Made by a program: the position numbers and the translations under genes. This document shows, piece after piece, positions 8,199-18,598 of a DNA stretch of 64,000 nucleotides. This DNA comes from Gammaproteobacteria bacterium (lineage in GTDB: Bacteria; Pseudomonadota; Gammaproteobacteria; Nitrococcales; Nitrococcaceae). The notes below the pieces were generated by a model that was given only the letters and a program-made list of their open reading frames with translations, was not told the DNA's origin and did no database searches. The stretch spans positions 1-64,000 of the forward strand of contig JAUILK010000014.1 of NCBI GenBank assembly GCA_030433275.1. Reading direction: 5' to 3'. Position 1 is the stretch's first letter, and each line of letters begins with the position of its first letter.

Positions 8199-9545
8199 AT
8201 GGCGCGGCATTTCGATCTGATCTGTATAGGCGGTGGCAGCGGCGGGATCGCGGCGGCGCGGCGGGGGGCCAGTTACGGCGCGCGCTGTGCGGTAGTCGAG
8301 CAGGCGCGGCTCGGTGGGACCTGCGTCAATGTAGGTTGTGTGCCGAAAAAAATCATGTGGAATGCCGCCCACACAGCCGAGGTAATCGAGCGGGCGGCTG
8401 ACTACGGCTTTCACCTCCGAGTCTCTGGGCACGATTGGGTCGGGTTGGTCGAGCGCCGGGATGCCTACATCGAGCGGCTGAACGCGATCTACCGGCGTAA
8501 TCTGGAGCGCTCCGGCGTCGATCTCTACGAAAAACACGCCCGCTTCATCGATCCCCATACGTTGGATCTTGGTGATGAGTGTGTGACGGCAGAGCGTTTC
8601 ATCGTCGCGGTGGGTGGTCGTCCCGCGATCCCCGATCTGCCTGGTGCGGAGCTCGGTATCGACTCCGATGGCTTTTTTGCTTTGCAGCGGCGCCCCGAGC
8701 GCGTCGCCGTAGTCGGGGCCGGCTACATCGCGGTAGAGCTCAGCGGCGTGCTCCGACAGCTGGGCAGTCGAGTCTCGCTGTTCTTTCGTAGAGACTATCC
8801 TTTGCGTCACTTCGATCCCATGATCCGAACGGCCTATGCCGAGGCCGCGCAAGCCGACGGCATTGAGCTTGTCAGTGGCTTTGTCCCGGCGGGCTTAGAG
8901 CGGACGGCCGACGGGCTTTGTTTGCACGCTGCAGACGGTCGCTGCGCAGGTGGTTTTGAGCAGGTCATTTGGGCAGTGGGACGCGATCCGAATACGACTG
9001 GGCTGGGCCTGGAGGCGGCGGATATAGAATTCGCTGCAGACGGCGTCATTCCAGTAGATCAGTGGCAAGCTACTAATCAGCCCCACATCTTTGCGATTGG
9101 TGACGTGACGGGGGTGTTTCCGCTTACACCGGTGGCGATCGCGGCCGGGCGGCGTCTGGCGGATCGGCTATGGGGCGGGCAAACGGGGCGCTATTTGCCC
9201 TACGAGATGATCCCTTCTGTGGTGTTCACGCATCCGCCTCTTGGTGCCGTGGGCCTGACCGAGGAGCAGGCGCGGCAGCGCTACGGTGCTGCCGTCACGA
9301 TCTACACGACCCGGTTCGTGCCACTCGAGCTGGCGCTCTCCGAGGATAAACGGCACAGTGCCATGAAGCTCATTTGCGCGGGTCAGCAAGAGCGGATCGT
9401 GGGAGCACATTTGTTCGGTGCGGGAGTCGACGAAATGCTGCAAGGTTTTGCGGTCGCGATTCGGATGGGAGCGACCAAGCGGGACTTCGATGATACGGTT
9501 GCTATCCATCCTACAAGCGCGGAGGAGCTGGTAACTTTGACCTAG
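8199..9545 (+). CDS. gorA: Glutathione-disulfide reductase
   Basis: NADPH-dependent flavoprotein that keeps glutathione reduced. The ATG at 8199 follows GGAGG by about 10 bases and gives MARHFDLICIGGGSGG, the FAD-binding Rossmann start. The redox pair is C42 and C47 in GGTCVNVGCVPKK. The second dinucleotide fold reads AVVGAGYIAVELSGVL. The dimer-interface base His is in AIHPTSAEELVTL near residue 437. At 448 aa it is a full-length class I disulfide reductase. The motif GGTCVNVGCVPKK and the length favour glutathione over dihydrolipoamide or mercury as substrate. The gene diverges from prlC. Confidence 0.93.
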   Translation: MARHFDLICIGGGSGGIAAARRGASYGARCAVVEQARLGGTCVNVGCVPKKIMWNAAHTAEVIERAADYGFHLRVSGHDWVGLVERRDAYIERLNAIYRRNLERSGVDLYEKHARFIDPHTLDLGDECVTAERFIVAVGGRPAIPDLPGAELGIDSDGFFALQRRPERVAVVGAGYIAVELSGVLRQLGSRVSLFFRRDYPLRHFDPMIRTAYAEAAQADGIELVSGFVPAGLERTADGLCLHAADGRCAGGFEQVIWAVGRDPNTTGLGLEAADIEFAADGVIPVDQWQATNQPHIFAIGDVTGVFPLTPVAIAAGRRLADRLWGGQTGRYLPYEMIPSVVFTHPPLGAVGLTEEQARQRYGAAVTIYTTRFVPLELALSEDKRHSAMKLICAGQQERIVGAHLFGAGVDEMLQGFAVAIRMGATKRDFDDTVAIHPTSAEELVTLT

Positions 9546-9718
9546 CGTTTTCCGCCAATCGTTGTGAGGGCTAAAATCTGTTGCCGCTCCCCTGGTACCG
9601 ATGCGTGCGGTTTATGCTTATCATGTCGCGATCGGTAGAATTCTGGTGTTTCCCCGATACGGTCGGGCGTCAGCCTGATTGGCGCCAGGTTTATTGAGAC
9701 GTTTTCGAGCAGAGGCTT

Positions 9719-10252
9719 ATGCTCCGTCCATTCAACGGCCGATCACCGCAGCTTGCTGCAACCGCATGGGTGGATGCGACCGCCTTGGTGATCGGTAAGG
9801 TCACTCTGGCGGAAGACGTTTCCGTGTGGCCCATGGCGGTCATCCGCGGCGATGTCAATGGTATTTGCATCGGTGCGCGCAGCAATATTCAGGATGGGGC
9901 CGTGATTCACGTCACACACGACGGTCCATACACTCCTGGAGGTTATCCAACGAGTCTCGGCGAGGATGTCACGGTGGGCCATCGAGCCGTCGTGCATGCT
10001 TGCACGGTGGGCAATCGGGTTCTGATCGGGATGGGGGCGATTCTCATGGACGCGGCCGAGGTCGACGACGAGGTGATGATTGCTGCCAATGCACTGGTGC
10101 CGCCCGGGAAAAGGCTGCATTCGGGTTGGCTTTATGTCGGATCGCCGGCGCGGGCCGTACGAGAACTAAAATCTGTAGAGCGTGAGCAGCTGCGCTATTC
10201 GGCCCGTTACTATGCGCAACTCAAGGAGCAACATCGCCCGGTGCGGAGTTAA
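9719..10252 (+). CDS. Gamma-class carbonic anhydrase family protein (YrdA-like)
   Basis: Left-handed beta-helix protein of hexapeptide repeats, 177 aa. The helix is visible as ALVIGKVTLAEDVSVWPMAV, VIRGDVNGICIGARSNIQDG and VGHRAVVHACTVGNRVLIG. The three zinc-ligand His positions of the Cam/YrdA family can be matched to VIHVTH and VGHRAVVH. The C-terminus GSPARAVRELKSVEREQ is the usual short helix. Many members of this bacterial subfamily have weak or no carbonic anhydrase activity, so the reaction is not certain. It stands alone between gor and the aspartoacylase-like gene, in the same orientation. Confidence 0.85.
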   Translation: MLRPFNGRSPQLAATAWVDATALVIGKVTLAEDVSVWPMAVIRGDVNGICIGARSNIQDGAVIHVTHDGPYTPGGYPTSLGEDVTVGHRAVVHACTVGNRVLIGMGAILMDAAEVDDEVMIAANALVPPGKRLHSGWLYVGSPARAVRELKSVEREQLRYSARYYAQLKEQHRPVRS

Positions 10253-10381
10253 GCCGTGCGTTGTTACTCCGGCAAATAAATATGGGTCATAAACCAGCTC
10301 GTACACGAGCCTGGGGCTGTCCTAACTTGAATTGTATTCACTGTATTTAATTGCCGGGTTAATAGAGTCTACTATGCCTAC

Positions 10382-11446
10382 ATGAATCACTCGCGAACGA
10401 GCGCTCGGCCACCCCTTGAGATCGCCGGCCATCGGATCGAGGCCGGCCAACGGCTTACCATCGATATTCCGGCCGCGCTGCTCTATACGCATGCGCCGGT
10501 CACGTTGCCGGTGCAGGTTATCCATGGCCGGATGGACGGTCCCTCGTTGCTCGTTTGTGCCGCCATCCATGGTGATGAGATCAGCGGCGTGGAGATTATT
10601 CGCCGGCTGCTGTCACTGCCGGCCCTGAAACGCCTGAAGGGCCGTTTGCTGGCGGTGCCGATCGTCAATGTTTTCGGTTTTGCCGACCGTTCCCGTTATC
10701 TGCCGGATCGGCGCGACCTCAATCGCGCGTTCCCCGGCAGTGAGCGCGGTTCGCTCGCGGCGCGTATGGCGCACCTGTTCGTGCGTGAGATCCTGGTGCA
10801 TGCGAGTCATGTGATCGACCTGCATACGGCGGCGATCCACCGAGACAATCTGCCGCAGATCCGCGCCAACCTGGAGGAGCCGAGCTGCTTGTCCATGGCC
10901 CGCGCCTTCGGTGTGCCAGTCATGATCAACGCGCCGTTGATCGAGGGCAGTTTGCGCCAGCTCTGCAATGATACCGGTAAGGCGGTGATCACCTACGAGG
11001 CCGGCGAGGCGCTGCGCTTCAATGAAGCCGCGATCCAGGCGGGAGTCAAAGGCATCATACGCGTGCTGCGCCATCTTGGCATGATACCTTCCAGCCGTTC
11101 GAGCCGAGTTGCGCCCGAGTCGCATTATGCGGCGAATTACAGCACCTGGGTGCGTGCCGAGCAGGATGGTATCTTCCGCACTGCCGTCGCACTTGGTGCA
11201 CATGTCGACAAGGGACAAGCGCTTGGTTACATCGCGGATCCGTTCGGGGAGCGGGAGCTCACTGTAGAGGCGAGCATCGACGGTATCGTGGTTGGCCGCA
11301 ACAACCTACCACTGGTGCACGAAGGGGAGGCGTTGTTCCATCTCGCTCGCTTCGATTCGGTCCGGCGGGTGGCGAAATACGTTGCTGCTTTCAACCGTGA
11401 GCTCGAGGAAGACCAGGGCTGGCAGGGTGAGTTGCCGATCGTTTGA
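10382..11446 (+). CDS. Succinylglutamate desuccinylase/aspartoacylase-like zinc hydrolase (354 aa)
   Basis: M14-like zinc hydrolase of the AstE/AspA superfamily. The zinc ligands are His and Glu in AAIHGDEISGVEII and His in HVIDLHTAAIHRDN. Substrate-binding Arg residues follow in YLPDRRDLNRAFPG. The C-terminal third (about 250-340) is the beta domain of this group, with AHVDKGQALGYIADPFG, which resembles a lipoyl-like fold. Members remove an acyl group from an N-acyl amino acid or related amide. The substrate cannot be told from sequence, and no arginine-succinyl pathway genes are nearby. A set of palindromic A+T-rich bases (about 10320-10375) precedes the ATG. Confidence 0.85.
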   Translation: MNHSRTSARPPLEIAGHRIEAGQRLTIDIPAALLYTHAPVTLPVQVIHGRMDGPSLLVCAAIHGDEISGVEIIRRLLSLPALKRLKGRLLAVPIVNVFGFADRSRYLPDRRDLNRAFPGSERGSLAARMAHLFVREILVHASHVIDLHTAAIHRDNLPQIRANLEEPSCLSMARAFGVPVMINAPLIEGSLRQLCNDTGKAVITYEAGEALRFNEAAIQAGVKGIIRVLRHLGMIPSSRSSRVAPESHYAANYSTWVRAEQDGIFRTAVALGAHVDKGQALGYIADPFGERELTVEASIDGIVVGRNNLPLVHEGEALFHLARFDSVRRVAKYVAAFNRELEEDQGWQGELPIV

Positions 11447-11497
11447 GATAAACGAGTGCCATCGGGCTCATCGGCACGCCAAGCGATGTGCGCCGTA

Positions 11498-11775
11498 TCA
11501 GATCGAGTAGCGGCGTTGGGTAGATGCTGAGTGCGGGGGACAGGATCGTGAGCGCAGCCTTATCGAGCTTGGCATCGGCAGTCGCGTCTTCTTCTGTTCG
11601 GGCTCACGCAGTCGTTTTGTTTTCGAAATCTCCATGCCATCGTATTTCGCTTTCCAGCGGTAGGCGGTGTTGTCGACCATACCGTGGTGACGTCCCAGAT
11701 CAGGCATTGGCGCGTCGGCCTGTTGCTCTTTGAGAATCGAAATAATCGCTCTTCGGTGTAGCGCTTGCGTTTCAT
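11498..11775 (-). pseudogene. IS3-family orfA remnant
   Basis: Scrap of the first ORF of an IS3-family element. The typical start MKRKRYTEE is at 11775. After a frameshift the phrase IISILKEQQADAPMPDLGRHHG, then TAYRWKAKYDGMEISKTKRLRE, continues in another frame. A second shift is needed to read TADAKLDKAALTILS. No orfB and no terminal repeats are present. The gap 11447-11832 holds nothing else that is recognisable. It marks an old insertion between the hydrolase gene and the liu operon. Confidence 0.75.
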
Positions 11776-11832
11776 GCGGGGGCATCCTTGGGGCCAAAAA
11801 ATAAGGAAATTCCACGTCCCGCATGGCTCGGA

Positions 11833-12741
11833 TTATGGGGATGCGGTCACTGCCAAAGCCTGTGCGACTTTCGAGCGAGGGTGCCGGCCGAGGCGTTCGC
11901 AGATCCAGCGGCCAGTGGCGGCCAGGCGCTCCAGGTTGACTCCGCTCGCTATGCCCAGTCCGTTGAGCAGGTAGACGACATCCTCGGTAGCGACATTGCC
12001 GCTCGCGCCAGGGGCGTAGGGGCAGCCGCCCAGCCCGGCCACTGCGCTGTCGATGGTGGCCAAGCCGAGTTGAAGCACGGCGAACAGATTAGCCAAGGCT
12101 TGGCCGTAGGTGTCGTGGAAATGCGCCGCAAGGCAGGCTAGCGGCACCTCCCGTGCGACCGCCTCCAGCATGCGCAGGGCCTGGAGCGGCGTGCCGACCC
12201 CGATAGTATCGCCTAACGAAATCTCATAGCAGCCCATGGCGTAGAGTTCGGCTGCGATGCGTGCCACTGCCTGCGGCGCGATTGCACCCTCGTAGGGGCA
12301 GCCGAGCACGCAGGAGACATAGCCACGCGTGCGGATGCCCTGTTGCCGCGCGGCCGATACAACCGTTGCGAACCGGGTCAGGCTCTGCTCGATGGAGCAA
12401 TTTATATTCTTTTGCGAAAAGCGCTCCGAGGCCGCGCCGAACACCGCGATTTCCTCGGCGCCGGCGGCGAGAGCCGCCTCCAGACCACGCAGATTGGGGA
12501 CCAGCACGGGATAGCTGACCCCGGCTTTACGTCGAATACCGCTCAATACTTCGCCGGATGCGCTCATCTGCGGGACCCACAGGGGAGAGACGAAGGCGCC
12601 GGCCTCCACAACCGGTAGACCGGCTTCCGCAAGTTGCTCGATCAGAGCGATCCGGACGCTGGTGGGGACGTTGTGAGGCTCGTTTTGTAGGCCGTCGCGC
12701 GGTCCGACTTCGATGATCTTGACGCGTTGGGGTAGCGTCAT
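11833..12741 (-). CDS. liuE: Hydroxymethylglutaryl-CoA lyase
   Basis: Splits HMG-CoA into acetoacetate and acetyl-CoA, the last step of leucine and isovalerate catabolism. The start at 12741 ([21 protein letters not shown]) was chosen over an upstream ATG at 12768 because it matches family N-termini. Visible landmarks are the TIM-barrel metal and substrate motif GPRDGLQNE, the active-site loop [12 protein letters not shown] with the catalytic Cys, and the metal His pair in [15 protein letters not shown]. At 302 aa it is a typical length. It is the last gene of liuABCDE; the downstream side is disturbed by an IS3 scrap. Confidence 0.93.
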   Translation of the reverse strand: MTLPQRVKIIEVGPRDGLQNEPHNVPTSVRIALIEQLAEAGLPVVEAGAFVSPLWVPQMSASGEVLSGIRRKAGVSYPVLVPNLRGLEAALAAGAEEIAVFGAASERFSQKNINCSIEQSLTRFATVVSAARQQGIRTRGYVSCVLGCPYEGAIAPQAVARIAAELYAMGCYEISLGDTIGVGTPLQALRMLEAVAREVPLACLAAHFHDTYGQALANLFAVLQLGLATIDSAVAGLGGCPYAPGASGNVATEDVVYLLNGLGIASGVNLERLAATGRWICERLGRHPRSKVAQALAVTASP

Positions 12742-12801
12742 GGTTGACCTCTTACCCGTAGCTATCATGGTTTTTTCCCGGTCCCGGTCGCGAACTCCTT
12801 C

Positions 12802-14799
12802 CTAACTGCTTGTAATAGATAGCAGTTCGGCGCCCTCCTGTACCTGCTCACCTTCATTGAAGACGATGAGTTCGACGATCCCGTCCGTGGTCGCCTTGAT
12901 CGTGTACTCCATTTTCATGGCTTCCAACACCAACAAGGGTTGGCCTTCGCTCACTTTATCCCCCGGCGTCACTAAAAGCCGTACCACCGTACCCGGCATG
13001 GGGGCCTTGAGGCTGCCTTCGCGAATCTCATCTTCCATGCCGACCATAAGTGGGTCGTGCAATAACAGGCGGTGACTGAACCCCTCCCAGAACACGGTCA
13101 GCTCGGCACCCCACTGGATCACGGTCGCCGTTACCTGTATCCCGTCCAGTTCCGCATGGATATCGGTGTCACCCTCGAGTGCGCCGCGCGCACGCACCGA
13201 GCCACCGGGCAAATCCAATAAGTAATGATCGGGGCGGTAATGGGCCGTGATGGCGATATCGGTTTCATAATCATGAAAATGCAGCTTATGGTGATTGTCG
13301 TCGTTGAGCACCCAACCATCGGTTCGATGCCAGGGGGAGTAGGGGTCGCCGGACACCACCGCTTGTCGGCGAGCCGTCTCGTCATTGCGCAACAGCACCG
13401 CCAGGCAGGCCAACGCAAGTACTCGATCGGAGACACGGTGCAGCGGGGGGAGCAGATCGTTGCGAAAACGCTCGATGAAACCGGTGTCGAGTTCGCCGGC
13501 GGCCAGTGCTGGATGGCTGGCGAGGCGTTGCAGAAACTCGAGGTTGGTATTCGTGCCGGTTACCTGAAAATGGGCCAAGGCACGACGCAGATGGCGCAAA
13601 GCACCGGCGCGATCCATATCCCAGACGATCAGTTTGGCGATCAGCGGGTCGTAATGGACGCTAATTGCATCGTCGGCCCGTACGCCGGTATCGATGCGCA
13701 CATGTGGCCCGGTGGGCGGCGTGCGCAGGTGGGTCAATCGCCCCGGTGCCGGTAAGAATTCGTTACACGGATCTTCGGCATAAATTCGGGCCTCGAATGC
13801 GTGGCCGTGCAGCGCCAATTCCGCCTGTGACAGCGGTAGATGTTCGCCGTCGGCTACCCGCAGCTGCCATTCCACTAGATCCAATCCGGTAACTTGTTCG
13901 GTGACCGGATGCTCGACCTGGAGCCGGGTATTCATTTCCATGAAGTAAAATGCGCCGCCGGGTTCGACGATGAATTCGACTGTGCCGGCTCCTACATAGC
14001 CGATGGCTTGTGCGGCCCGCACGGCCGCCTGGCCCATTTTCCGCCGCAGGGATTCGCTCACTCCAGGAGCGGGAGCTTCCTCGAGCACTTTTTGGTAGCG
14101 CCGCTGCACCGAGCAATCCCGCTCGAAGAGATGGACCACTCCACCGTGGCGGTCGGCAAACACCTGGATCTCGATATGGCGTGGCTCGAGGATGTATTTC
14201 TCGATCAGCACCCGATCGTCGCCGAAGCTTGCTGCGGCCTCTCGCTTGGCTGCGGCGAGCGTGTCGGCGAACGCTGCGGCTTCATCGACTCGGTGCATGC
14301 CCTTGCCGCCGCCGCCGGCCGTTGGCTTGATCAGCACCGGGTAGCCGATTTCCTGGGCGGCTTGCGCCAGCGTGTCCGAATCTTGCGCGTCGCCGTGGTA
14401 GCCGGGCACGAGCGGGACGTCCGCCTCGCTCATAAGGCGCTTGGCTGCGCTTTTTGAGCCCATAGCGGCAATGGCTGAGGCGGGTGGGCCGATGAACACC
14501 AAATCAGCGTCCGCGCACGCTTGGGCGAAACCGGCGTTCTCGGCGAGGAAGCCGTAGCCCGGATGAACCGCCTCGGCACCGCTGGCTCGGGCAATCTCGA
14601 GGATTCGCTCGCCGCGCAGGTAACTCTCGCGAGCCGGTGCCGGTCCGAGCCGCCAGGCTTCGTTGCACAACGCGGTGTGGAGTGCCCCGCTATCGGCTTC
14701 GGAGTAGACGGCCACCGCATGGATGCTCAACCGGCGGCAGGTTTGGGCCACTCGACAAGCGATTTCGCCACGGTTGGCGATCAGGATTTTGTCGAACAC
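12802..14799 (-). CDS. liuD: Methylcrotonoyl-CoA carboxylase, biotin-carrying alpha subunit
   Basis: Carboxylates its own biotin for transfer to 3-methylcrotonyl-CoA. Domains in order are biotin carboxylase N-domain (ANRGEIACRVAQTCR), ATP-grasp (PTAGGGGKGMHRVDE, EKYILEPRHIEIQVFAD), biotin carboxylase C-domain, a BT linker region, and a biotinyl domain with the modified Lys 629 in AMKM. At 665 aa it fits MCC alpha or the related acyl-CoA carboxylases. Location between liuC and liuE decides for methylcrotonoyl-CoA. The frame is intact. Confidence 0.92.
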   Translation of the reverse strand: MFDKILIANRGEIACRVAQTCRRLSIHAVAVYSEADSGALHTALCNEAWRLGPAPARESYLRGERILEIARASGAEAVHPGYGFLAENAGFAQACADADLVFIGPPASAIAAMGSKSAAKRLMSEADVPLVPGYHGDAQDSDTLAQAAQEIGYPVLIKPTAGGGGKGMHRVDEAAAFADTLAAAKREAAASFGDDRVLIEKYILEPRHIEIQVFADRHGGVVHLFERDCSVQRRYQKVLEEAPAPGVSESLRRKMGQAAVRAAQAIGYVGAGTVEFIVEPGGAFYFMEMNTRLQVEHPVTEQVTGLDLVEWQLRVADGEHLPLSQAELALHGHAFEARIYAEDPCNEFLPAPGRLTHLRTPPTGPHVRIDTGVRADDAISVHYDPLIAKLIVWDMDRAGALRHLRRALAHFQVTGTNTNLEFLQRLASHPALAAGELDTGFIERFRNDLLPPLHRVSDRVLALACLAVLLRNDETARRQAVVSGDPYSPWHRTDGWVLNDDNHHKLHFHDYETDIAITAHYRPDHYLLDLPGGSVRARGALEGDTDIHAELDGIQVTATVIQWGAELTVFWEGFSHRLLLHDPLMVGMEDEIREGSLKAPMPGTVVRLLVTPGDKVSEGQPLLVLEAMKMEYTIKATTDGIVELIVFNEGEQVQEGAELLSITSS

Positions 14800-14895
14800 G
14801 TTCGTACTTCCAATGGCTTCGCCGATGTCTCCGCGCCTTGCAGTGGCCGTGCCGGGCCGAGCGATCGTTGGTGTTGTCCGGCGAGGTTGCCAGGG

Positions 14896-15678
14896 TCAAC
14901 GCCAGTCGGGTTTGCGTTTCTCCAAAAAGGCGGTGATGCCTTCTTTCGCTTCGGAGCCGGCCCGTTGTTCGGCGATTCGCCGTGCCGTCTCCTCCATCAA
15001 GGCCGCATCGATTGCATCGCGCCCGGCTGTGCGGATCAATCGCTTGGCGGCGCATACGGCCTGCGGCCCATTGTCGAGCACAAGCCGCACGAGCGTTGCG
15101 AGGCGATCACTGAGCTGCTGGTCGGGTACCACCTCGTGGATCAAGCCCAGCCGCAGGGCCTCCTGGGCTGTAATGCGCTCGCCGGTGAGAAAATAACGGC
15201 GGGCCGCGCGCGCGCCGATGGCCCTGATTACATAGGGGCTGATCATCGCCGGAATCAGGCCCAGTTTCACCTCTGCTAAGGCGAAAAAAGCGGAATCGGC
15301 GGCCACAGCGATATCGCAGGCGGCTACCAGCCCGACGCCGCCGCCCAAGGTGGCGCCTTGGACCTGTGCCAGCGTGGGCAGCTCCAGCTGATCCAAAGTC
15401 TGCATAAGCCGACCGAGCCGTTGGGCGTCGGCGAAATTCTCCTGCCAGGAATAGGCCGCGGTGCGCCGCATCCAGTTGAGATCCGCTCCGGCAGAGAACG
15501 CCGGGCCGGTTGCACTCAAAATGACGAGCCGTAGCCGCTGGTCTTGCTCGAAGCGTTCGAAGGTGGTGATGAGCTCTTCGATGAGACGGTCGTCGAAGGC
15601 GTTGCGGACCTCCGGACGGTTAAGCGTGATCCGGGCTACAGCGCCTTCGATCGTGGTAATTAATCGCTCTGTCTGCAT
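14896..15678 (-). CDS. liuC: Methylglutaconyl-CoA hydratase (enoyl-CoA hydratase family)
   Basis: Crotonase-fold enzyme of 260 aa, with N-terminus VARITLNRPEVRNAFDDRL, oxyanion-hole segment SAGADLNWMRR, and QVQGATLGGGVGLVAACDIA followed by AEVKLGLIPAMISPYV with the catalytic Glu region. In the leucine pathway it hydrates 3-methylglutaconyl-CoA to HMG-CoA. The specificity is assigned from its place between liuB and liuD, because sequence alone does not separate it from other enoyl-CoA hydratases. Confidence 0.9.
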   Translation of the reverse strand: MQTERLITTIEGAVARITLNRPEVRNAFDDRLIEELITTFERFEQDQRLRLVILSATGPAFSAGADLNWMRRTAAYSWQENFADAQRLGRLMQTLDQLELPTLAQVQGATLGGGVGLVAACDIAVAADSAFFALAEVKLGLIPAMISPYVIRAIGARAARRYFLTGERITAQEALRLGLIHEVVPDQQLSDRLATLVRLVLDNGPQAVCAAKRLIRTAGRDAIDAALMEETARRIAEQRAGSEAKEGITAFLEKRKPDWR

Positions 15679-15748
15679 TTACTTGCCATTGCAATCATCA
15701 AGGGCGCGTGATGGAGCGATTTCGACGGCCGTTCGATCGCCCCTGGTC

Positions 15749-17356
15749 CTACATGCGAAAGACGCCGAACCGGCTCGGCTCGATCGGTGCATTGAGTGCC
15801 GCCGAGATTCCGAGCGCCAGCACCATTCGTGTATCCGCCGGATCGATCACTCCGTCGTCCCAAAGCCGCGCCGTCGCATAGTAGGGGTGGCCTTGCGCTT
15901 CGTACTGTTCGCGAATGGGTCGTTTGAAGGCCTCCTCGGCGGCGCTCGACCACGTTTTCCCTTGGCGCTCCTGTCCTTCACGGTGGACTTGTGCCAGCAC
16001 ATTCGCGGCCTGTTCTCCACCCATGACCGAAATGCGGGCGTTCGGCCACATCCACATTAGGCGCGGTGCATAGGCACGCCCGCACATGCCATAGTTCCCG
16101 GCGCCGAAGCTGCCGCCGATGATCACCGTGAATTTCGGCACCCGAGTGCAGGCCACGGCAGCGACCAGCTTGGCGCCGTCCTTGGCGATGCCGCCGGCTT
16201 CGTATTTGCGGCCTACCATGAAACCGGTGATGTTCTGCAGAAACACCAACGGGATGCTGCGTTGGCTACACAGTTCCACGAAGTGGGTCGCCTTGAGCGC
16301 GGATTCGGAGAAAAGCACGCCGTTGTTGGCGAGCAGCCCTACCGGATAGCCATGAATATGGGCAAAGCCGCAAATCAGCGTACTGCCGTAGAGCGCCTTG
16401 AACTCATCGAGCTCACTGTCATCGACAATACGGGCGACTACCTCGCGTATGTCGTAGGGATGCTTGAGATCGGCCGAGACCACGCCGTGCAGCTCGCTCG
16501 GATCGTAGCGAGGCGGGCATGGTGCGCGCACGGCCAATCCAGAGCTTTTGCGGCTGTTCAAATGGCTGACGATGCGTCGTGCAATACCGAGCGCATGGGC
16601 GTCGTTGAGTGCATAGTGGTCCGCGACCCCGGAGGTTCGCGCATGCACTTCGGCGCCACCGAGTTCCTCGGCGGTAACCTCCTCGCCAGTCGCGGCTCGC
16701 ACCAGCGGGGGGCCGCCGAGAAAGATCGTGCCCTGATTGCGCACGATGACGCTCTCGTCGGCCATTGCCGGCACGTAAGCGCCGCCTGCGGTGCAGGATC
16801 CCATGACCACGGCGATCTGTGGGATGCCGGCCGCCGACAGGTTGGCCTGATTATAAAAGATGCGCCCGAAGTGATCGCGGTCCGGGAATACTTGATCTTG
16901 ACTGGGCAGATGGGCACCGCCCGAGTCCACCAGGTAGATGCAGGGTAGGCGGTTTTCGGCGGCAATCTCCTGGGCTCGCAGATGCTTCTTGACGGTGAGC
17001 GGATAATAAGTGCCGCCCTTAACGGTCGCGTCATTGGCGATAACCATGCATTCGCGACCGATGACCCGGCCGATTCCGGTGATGATGCCGGCTGCGGGGA
17101 TGTCCTCGCAATAGACGCCGTGGGCTGCAAGCTGGGAAAGCTCCAAAAAGGGCGAGCCCGGATCCAGCAAAACGCGGATGCGATCCCGCGGCAGCAGCTT
17201 GCCGCGCTCCAAATGGCGGCGACGGGCCGTGTCACTGCCACCGCGCTTGGCCCGCTGAACCTGGTCGCGCAGGTCATTGGTCAGCGTGGTCATGGCGGCG
17301 CGATTGCGGCGAAATTCCGCGGAACGTGTATGGATTTTGCTGCGAATGATGCTCAT
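15749..17356 (-). CDS. liuB: Methylcrotonoyl-CoA carboxylase, carboxyltransferase beta subunit
   Basis: Transfers the carboxyl group from biotin to 3-methylcrotonyl-CoA. The 535-aa protein shows the two crotonase-like carboxyltransferase halves: [36 protein letters not shown] and [16 protein letters not shown] in the N-half, [20 protein letters not shown] and [15 protein letters not shown] in the C-half. The motif AGGAYVPAM and the length match MCC beta rather than propionyl-CoA carboxylase. It partners LiuD. Confidence 0.94.
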   Translation of the reverse strand: MSIIRSKIHTRSAEFRRNRAAMTTLTNDLRDQVQRAKRGGSDTARRRHLERGKLLPRDRIRVLLDPGSPFLELSQLAAHGVYCEDIPAAGIITGIGRVIGRECMVIANDATVKGGTYYPLTVKKHLRAQEIAAENRLPCIYLVDSGGAHLPSQDQVFPDRDHFGRIFYNQANLSAAGIPQIAVVMGSCTAGGAYVPAMADESVIVRNQGTIFLGGPPLVRAATGEEVTAEELGGAEVHARTSGVADHYALNDAHALGIARRIVSHLNSRKSSGLAVRAPCPPRYDPSELHGVVSADLKHPYDIREVVARIVDDSELDEFKALYGSTLICGFAHIHGYPVGLLANNGVLFSESALKATHFVELCSQRSIPLVFLQNITGFMVGRKYEAGGIAKDGAKLVAAVACTRVPKFTVIIGGSFGAGNYGMCGRAYAPRLMWMWPNARISVMGGEQAANVLAQVHREGQERQGKTWSSAAEEAFKRPIREQYEAQGHPYYATARLWDDGVIDPADTRMVLALGISAALNAPIEPSRFGVFRM

Positions 17357-17413
17357 TGCTGCTGCCCCGGGTGATCCTCCTGTTTACCGACGAACTGGGC
17401 TCTCTCGTAGTCG

Positions 17414-18577
17414 TTAGACACTCTCACGGAATAGCTCGCGGCCGATCAACATGCGCCGGATTTCCGAGGTCCCAGCGCCGATTTCGTAGAGTTTGGCATC
17501 GCGTAACAGGCGCCCCGCGGAGTATTCGTTGGTGTAACCGTTGCCGCCCAGGATCTGAATCGTCTCCAGCGCTGTTTGCGTGGCACGCTCCGCAGCATAG
17601 AGGATGGCCCCAGCGGCATCCTTGCGCGTCGCATCATTGCGATCGCAGGCGGCGCCGACGGCATAGACATAGGCTCGGCAAGCCTGCAGGTGGGTATACA
17701 TGTCGGCGAGCTTCGCCTGGATGAGCTGAAATTCGCCGATCGGCTGGCCGAATTGCTGGCGCTCATGAGTATAAGGTAAGACTACGTCCAGGCAGGCCTG
17801 CATGATACCCAAAGGCCCGGCCGCAAGGATGGCACGCTCGTAGTCGAGCCCACTCATCAGTACTCCGGCGCCGGCATTCTCTCCGCCGAGTATGTTCTCC
17901 GTTGGCACCAGGCAGTCGTCGAATATGAGCTCGCAGGTATCCGAGCCCCGCATGCCGAGTTTGTCGAGCTTTTGCGCCGTGCCGAAGCCCTTATAGCCGC
18001 GTTCGACGATGAAGGCCGTAATACCTTTGCTGCCGGCGGTGGGGTCGGTTTTGGCATAAACCACCAACGTGTCCGCCTCCGGACCGTTGGTGATCCACAT
18101 TTTGGTGCCGTTGAGGCGGTAATGCTCCCCTTGCCTGTCCGCGCGCAGCCGCATGGCAATAACATCGGATCCGGCGCTCGACTCGCTCATGGCGAGCGCT
18201 CCCACGTGCTCGCCGCTGAGCAGCTTGGGCAGGTAGGCGTGTTTTTGCGCCGGTGTGCCGTGCCGGCGGATTTGATTGACGCAAAGATTGGAGTGTGCAG
18301 CGTAGGATAGGCCTACGGAGGCGGAGGCGCGGCTGATTTCTTCCATGGCGATGATCTGCGCCAGATAGCCCATGGCGCAGCCGCCATACTCTTCTTCCAC
18401 GGTGATGCCGAGCAGGCCGATCTCTCCCAATTTAGGCCATAACGCGCGTGGGAAGGTGTTGGTTCGATCAAGCGCCTCGGCGTGTGGCGTGATTTCGTTG
18501 GCGGCGAATTCCCGCACGGATCCGCGTAGCATATCGAGCTCTTCGCCAAGCGCGAAGTTCAGGCAGGGCAGCTCCAT
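17414..18577 (-). CDS. liuA: Isovaleryl-CoA dehydrogenase
   Basis: FAD-dependent acyl-CoA dehydrogenase opening the leucine branch: isovaleryl-CoA to 3-methylcrotonyl-CoA, with electrons passed to ETF. The 387-aa protein has [20 protein letters not shown] and [17 protein letters not shown] of the FAD-binding middle domain. The catalytic Glu of isovaleryl-CoA dehydrogenases is placed in [15 protein letters not shown]. The C-terminal [20 protein letters not shown] is also typical. GGGAG lies 8 bases before the ATG. It is the first intact gene of the operon, directly after a decayed liuR. Confidence 0.94.
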   Translation of the reverse strand: MELPCLNFALGEELDMLRGSVREFAANEITPHAEALDRTNTFPRALWPKLGEIGLLGITVEEEYGGCAMGYLAQIIAMEEISRASASVGLSYAAHSNLCVNQIRRHGTPAQKHAYLPKLLSGEHVGALAMSESSAGSDVIAMRLRADRQGEHYRLNGTKMWITNGPEADTLVVYAKTDPTAGSKGITAFIVERGYKGFGTAQKLDKLGMRGSDTCELIFDDCLVPTENILGGENAGAGVLMSGLDYERAILAAGPLGIMQACLDVVLPYTHERQQFGQPIGEFQLIQAKLADMYTHLQACRAYVYAVGAACDRNDATRKDAAGAILYAAERATQTALETIQILGGNGYTNEYSAGRLLRDAKLYEIGAGTSEIRRMLIGRELFRESV

Positions 18578-18598
18578 CGCGGTTCTCCCGGTAGATTC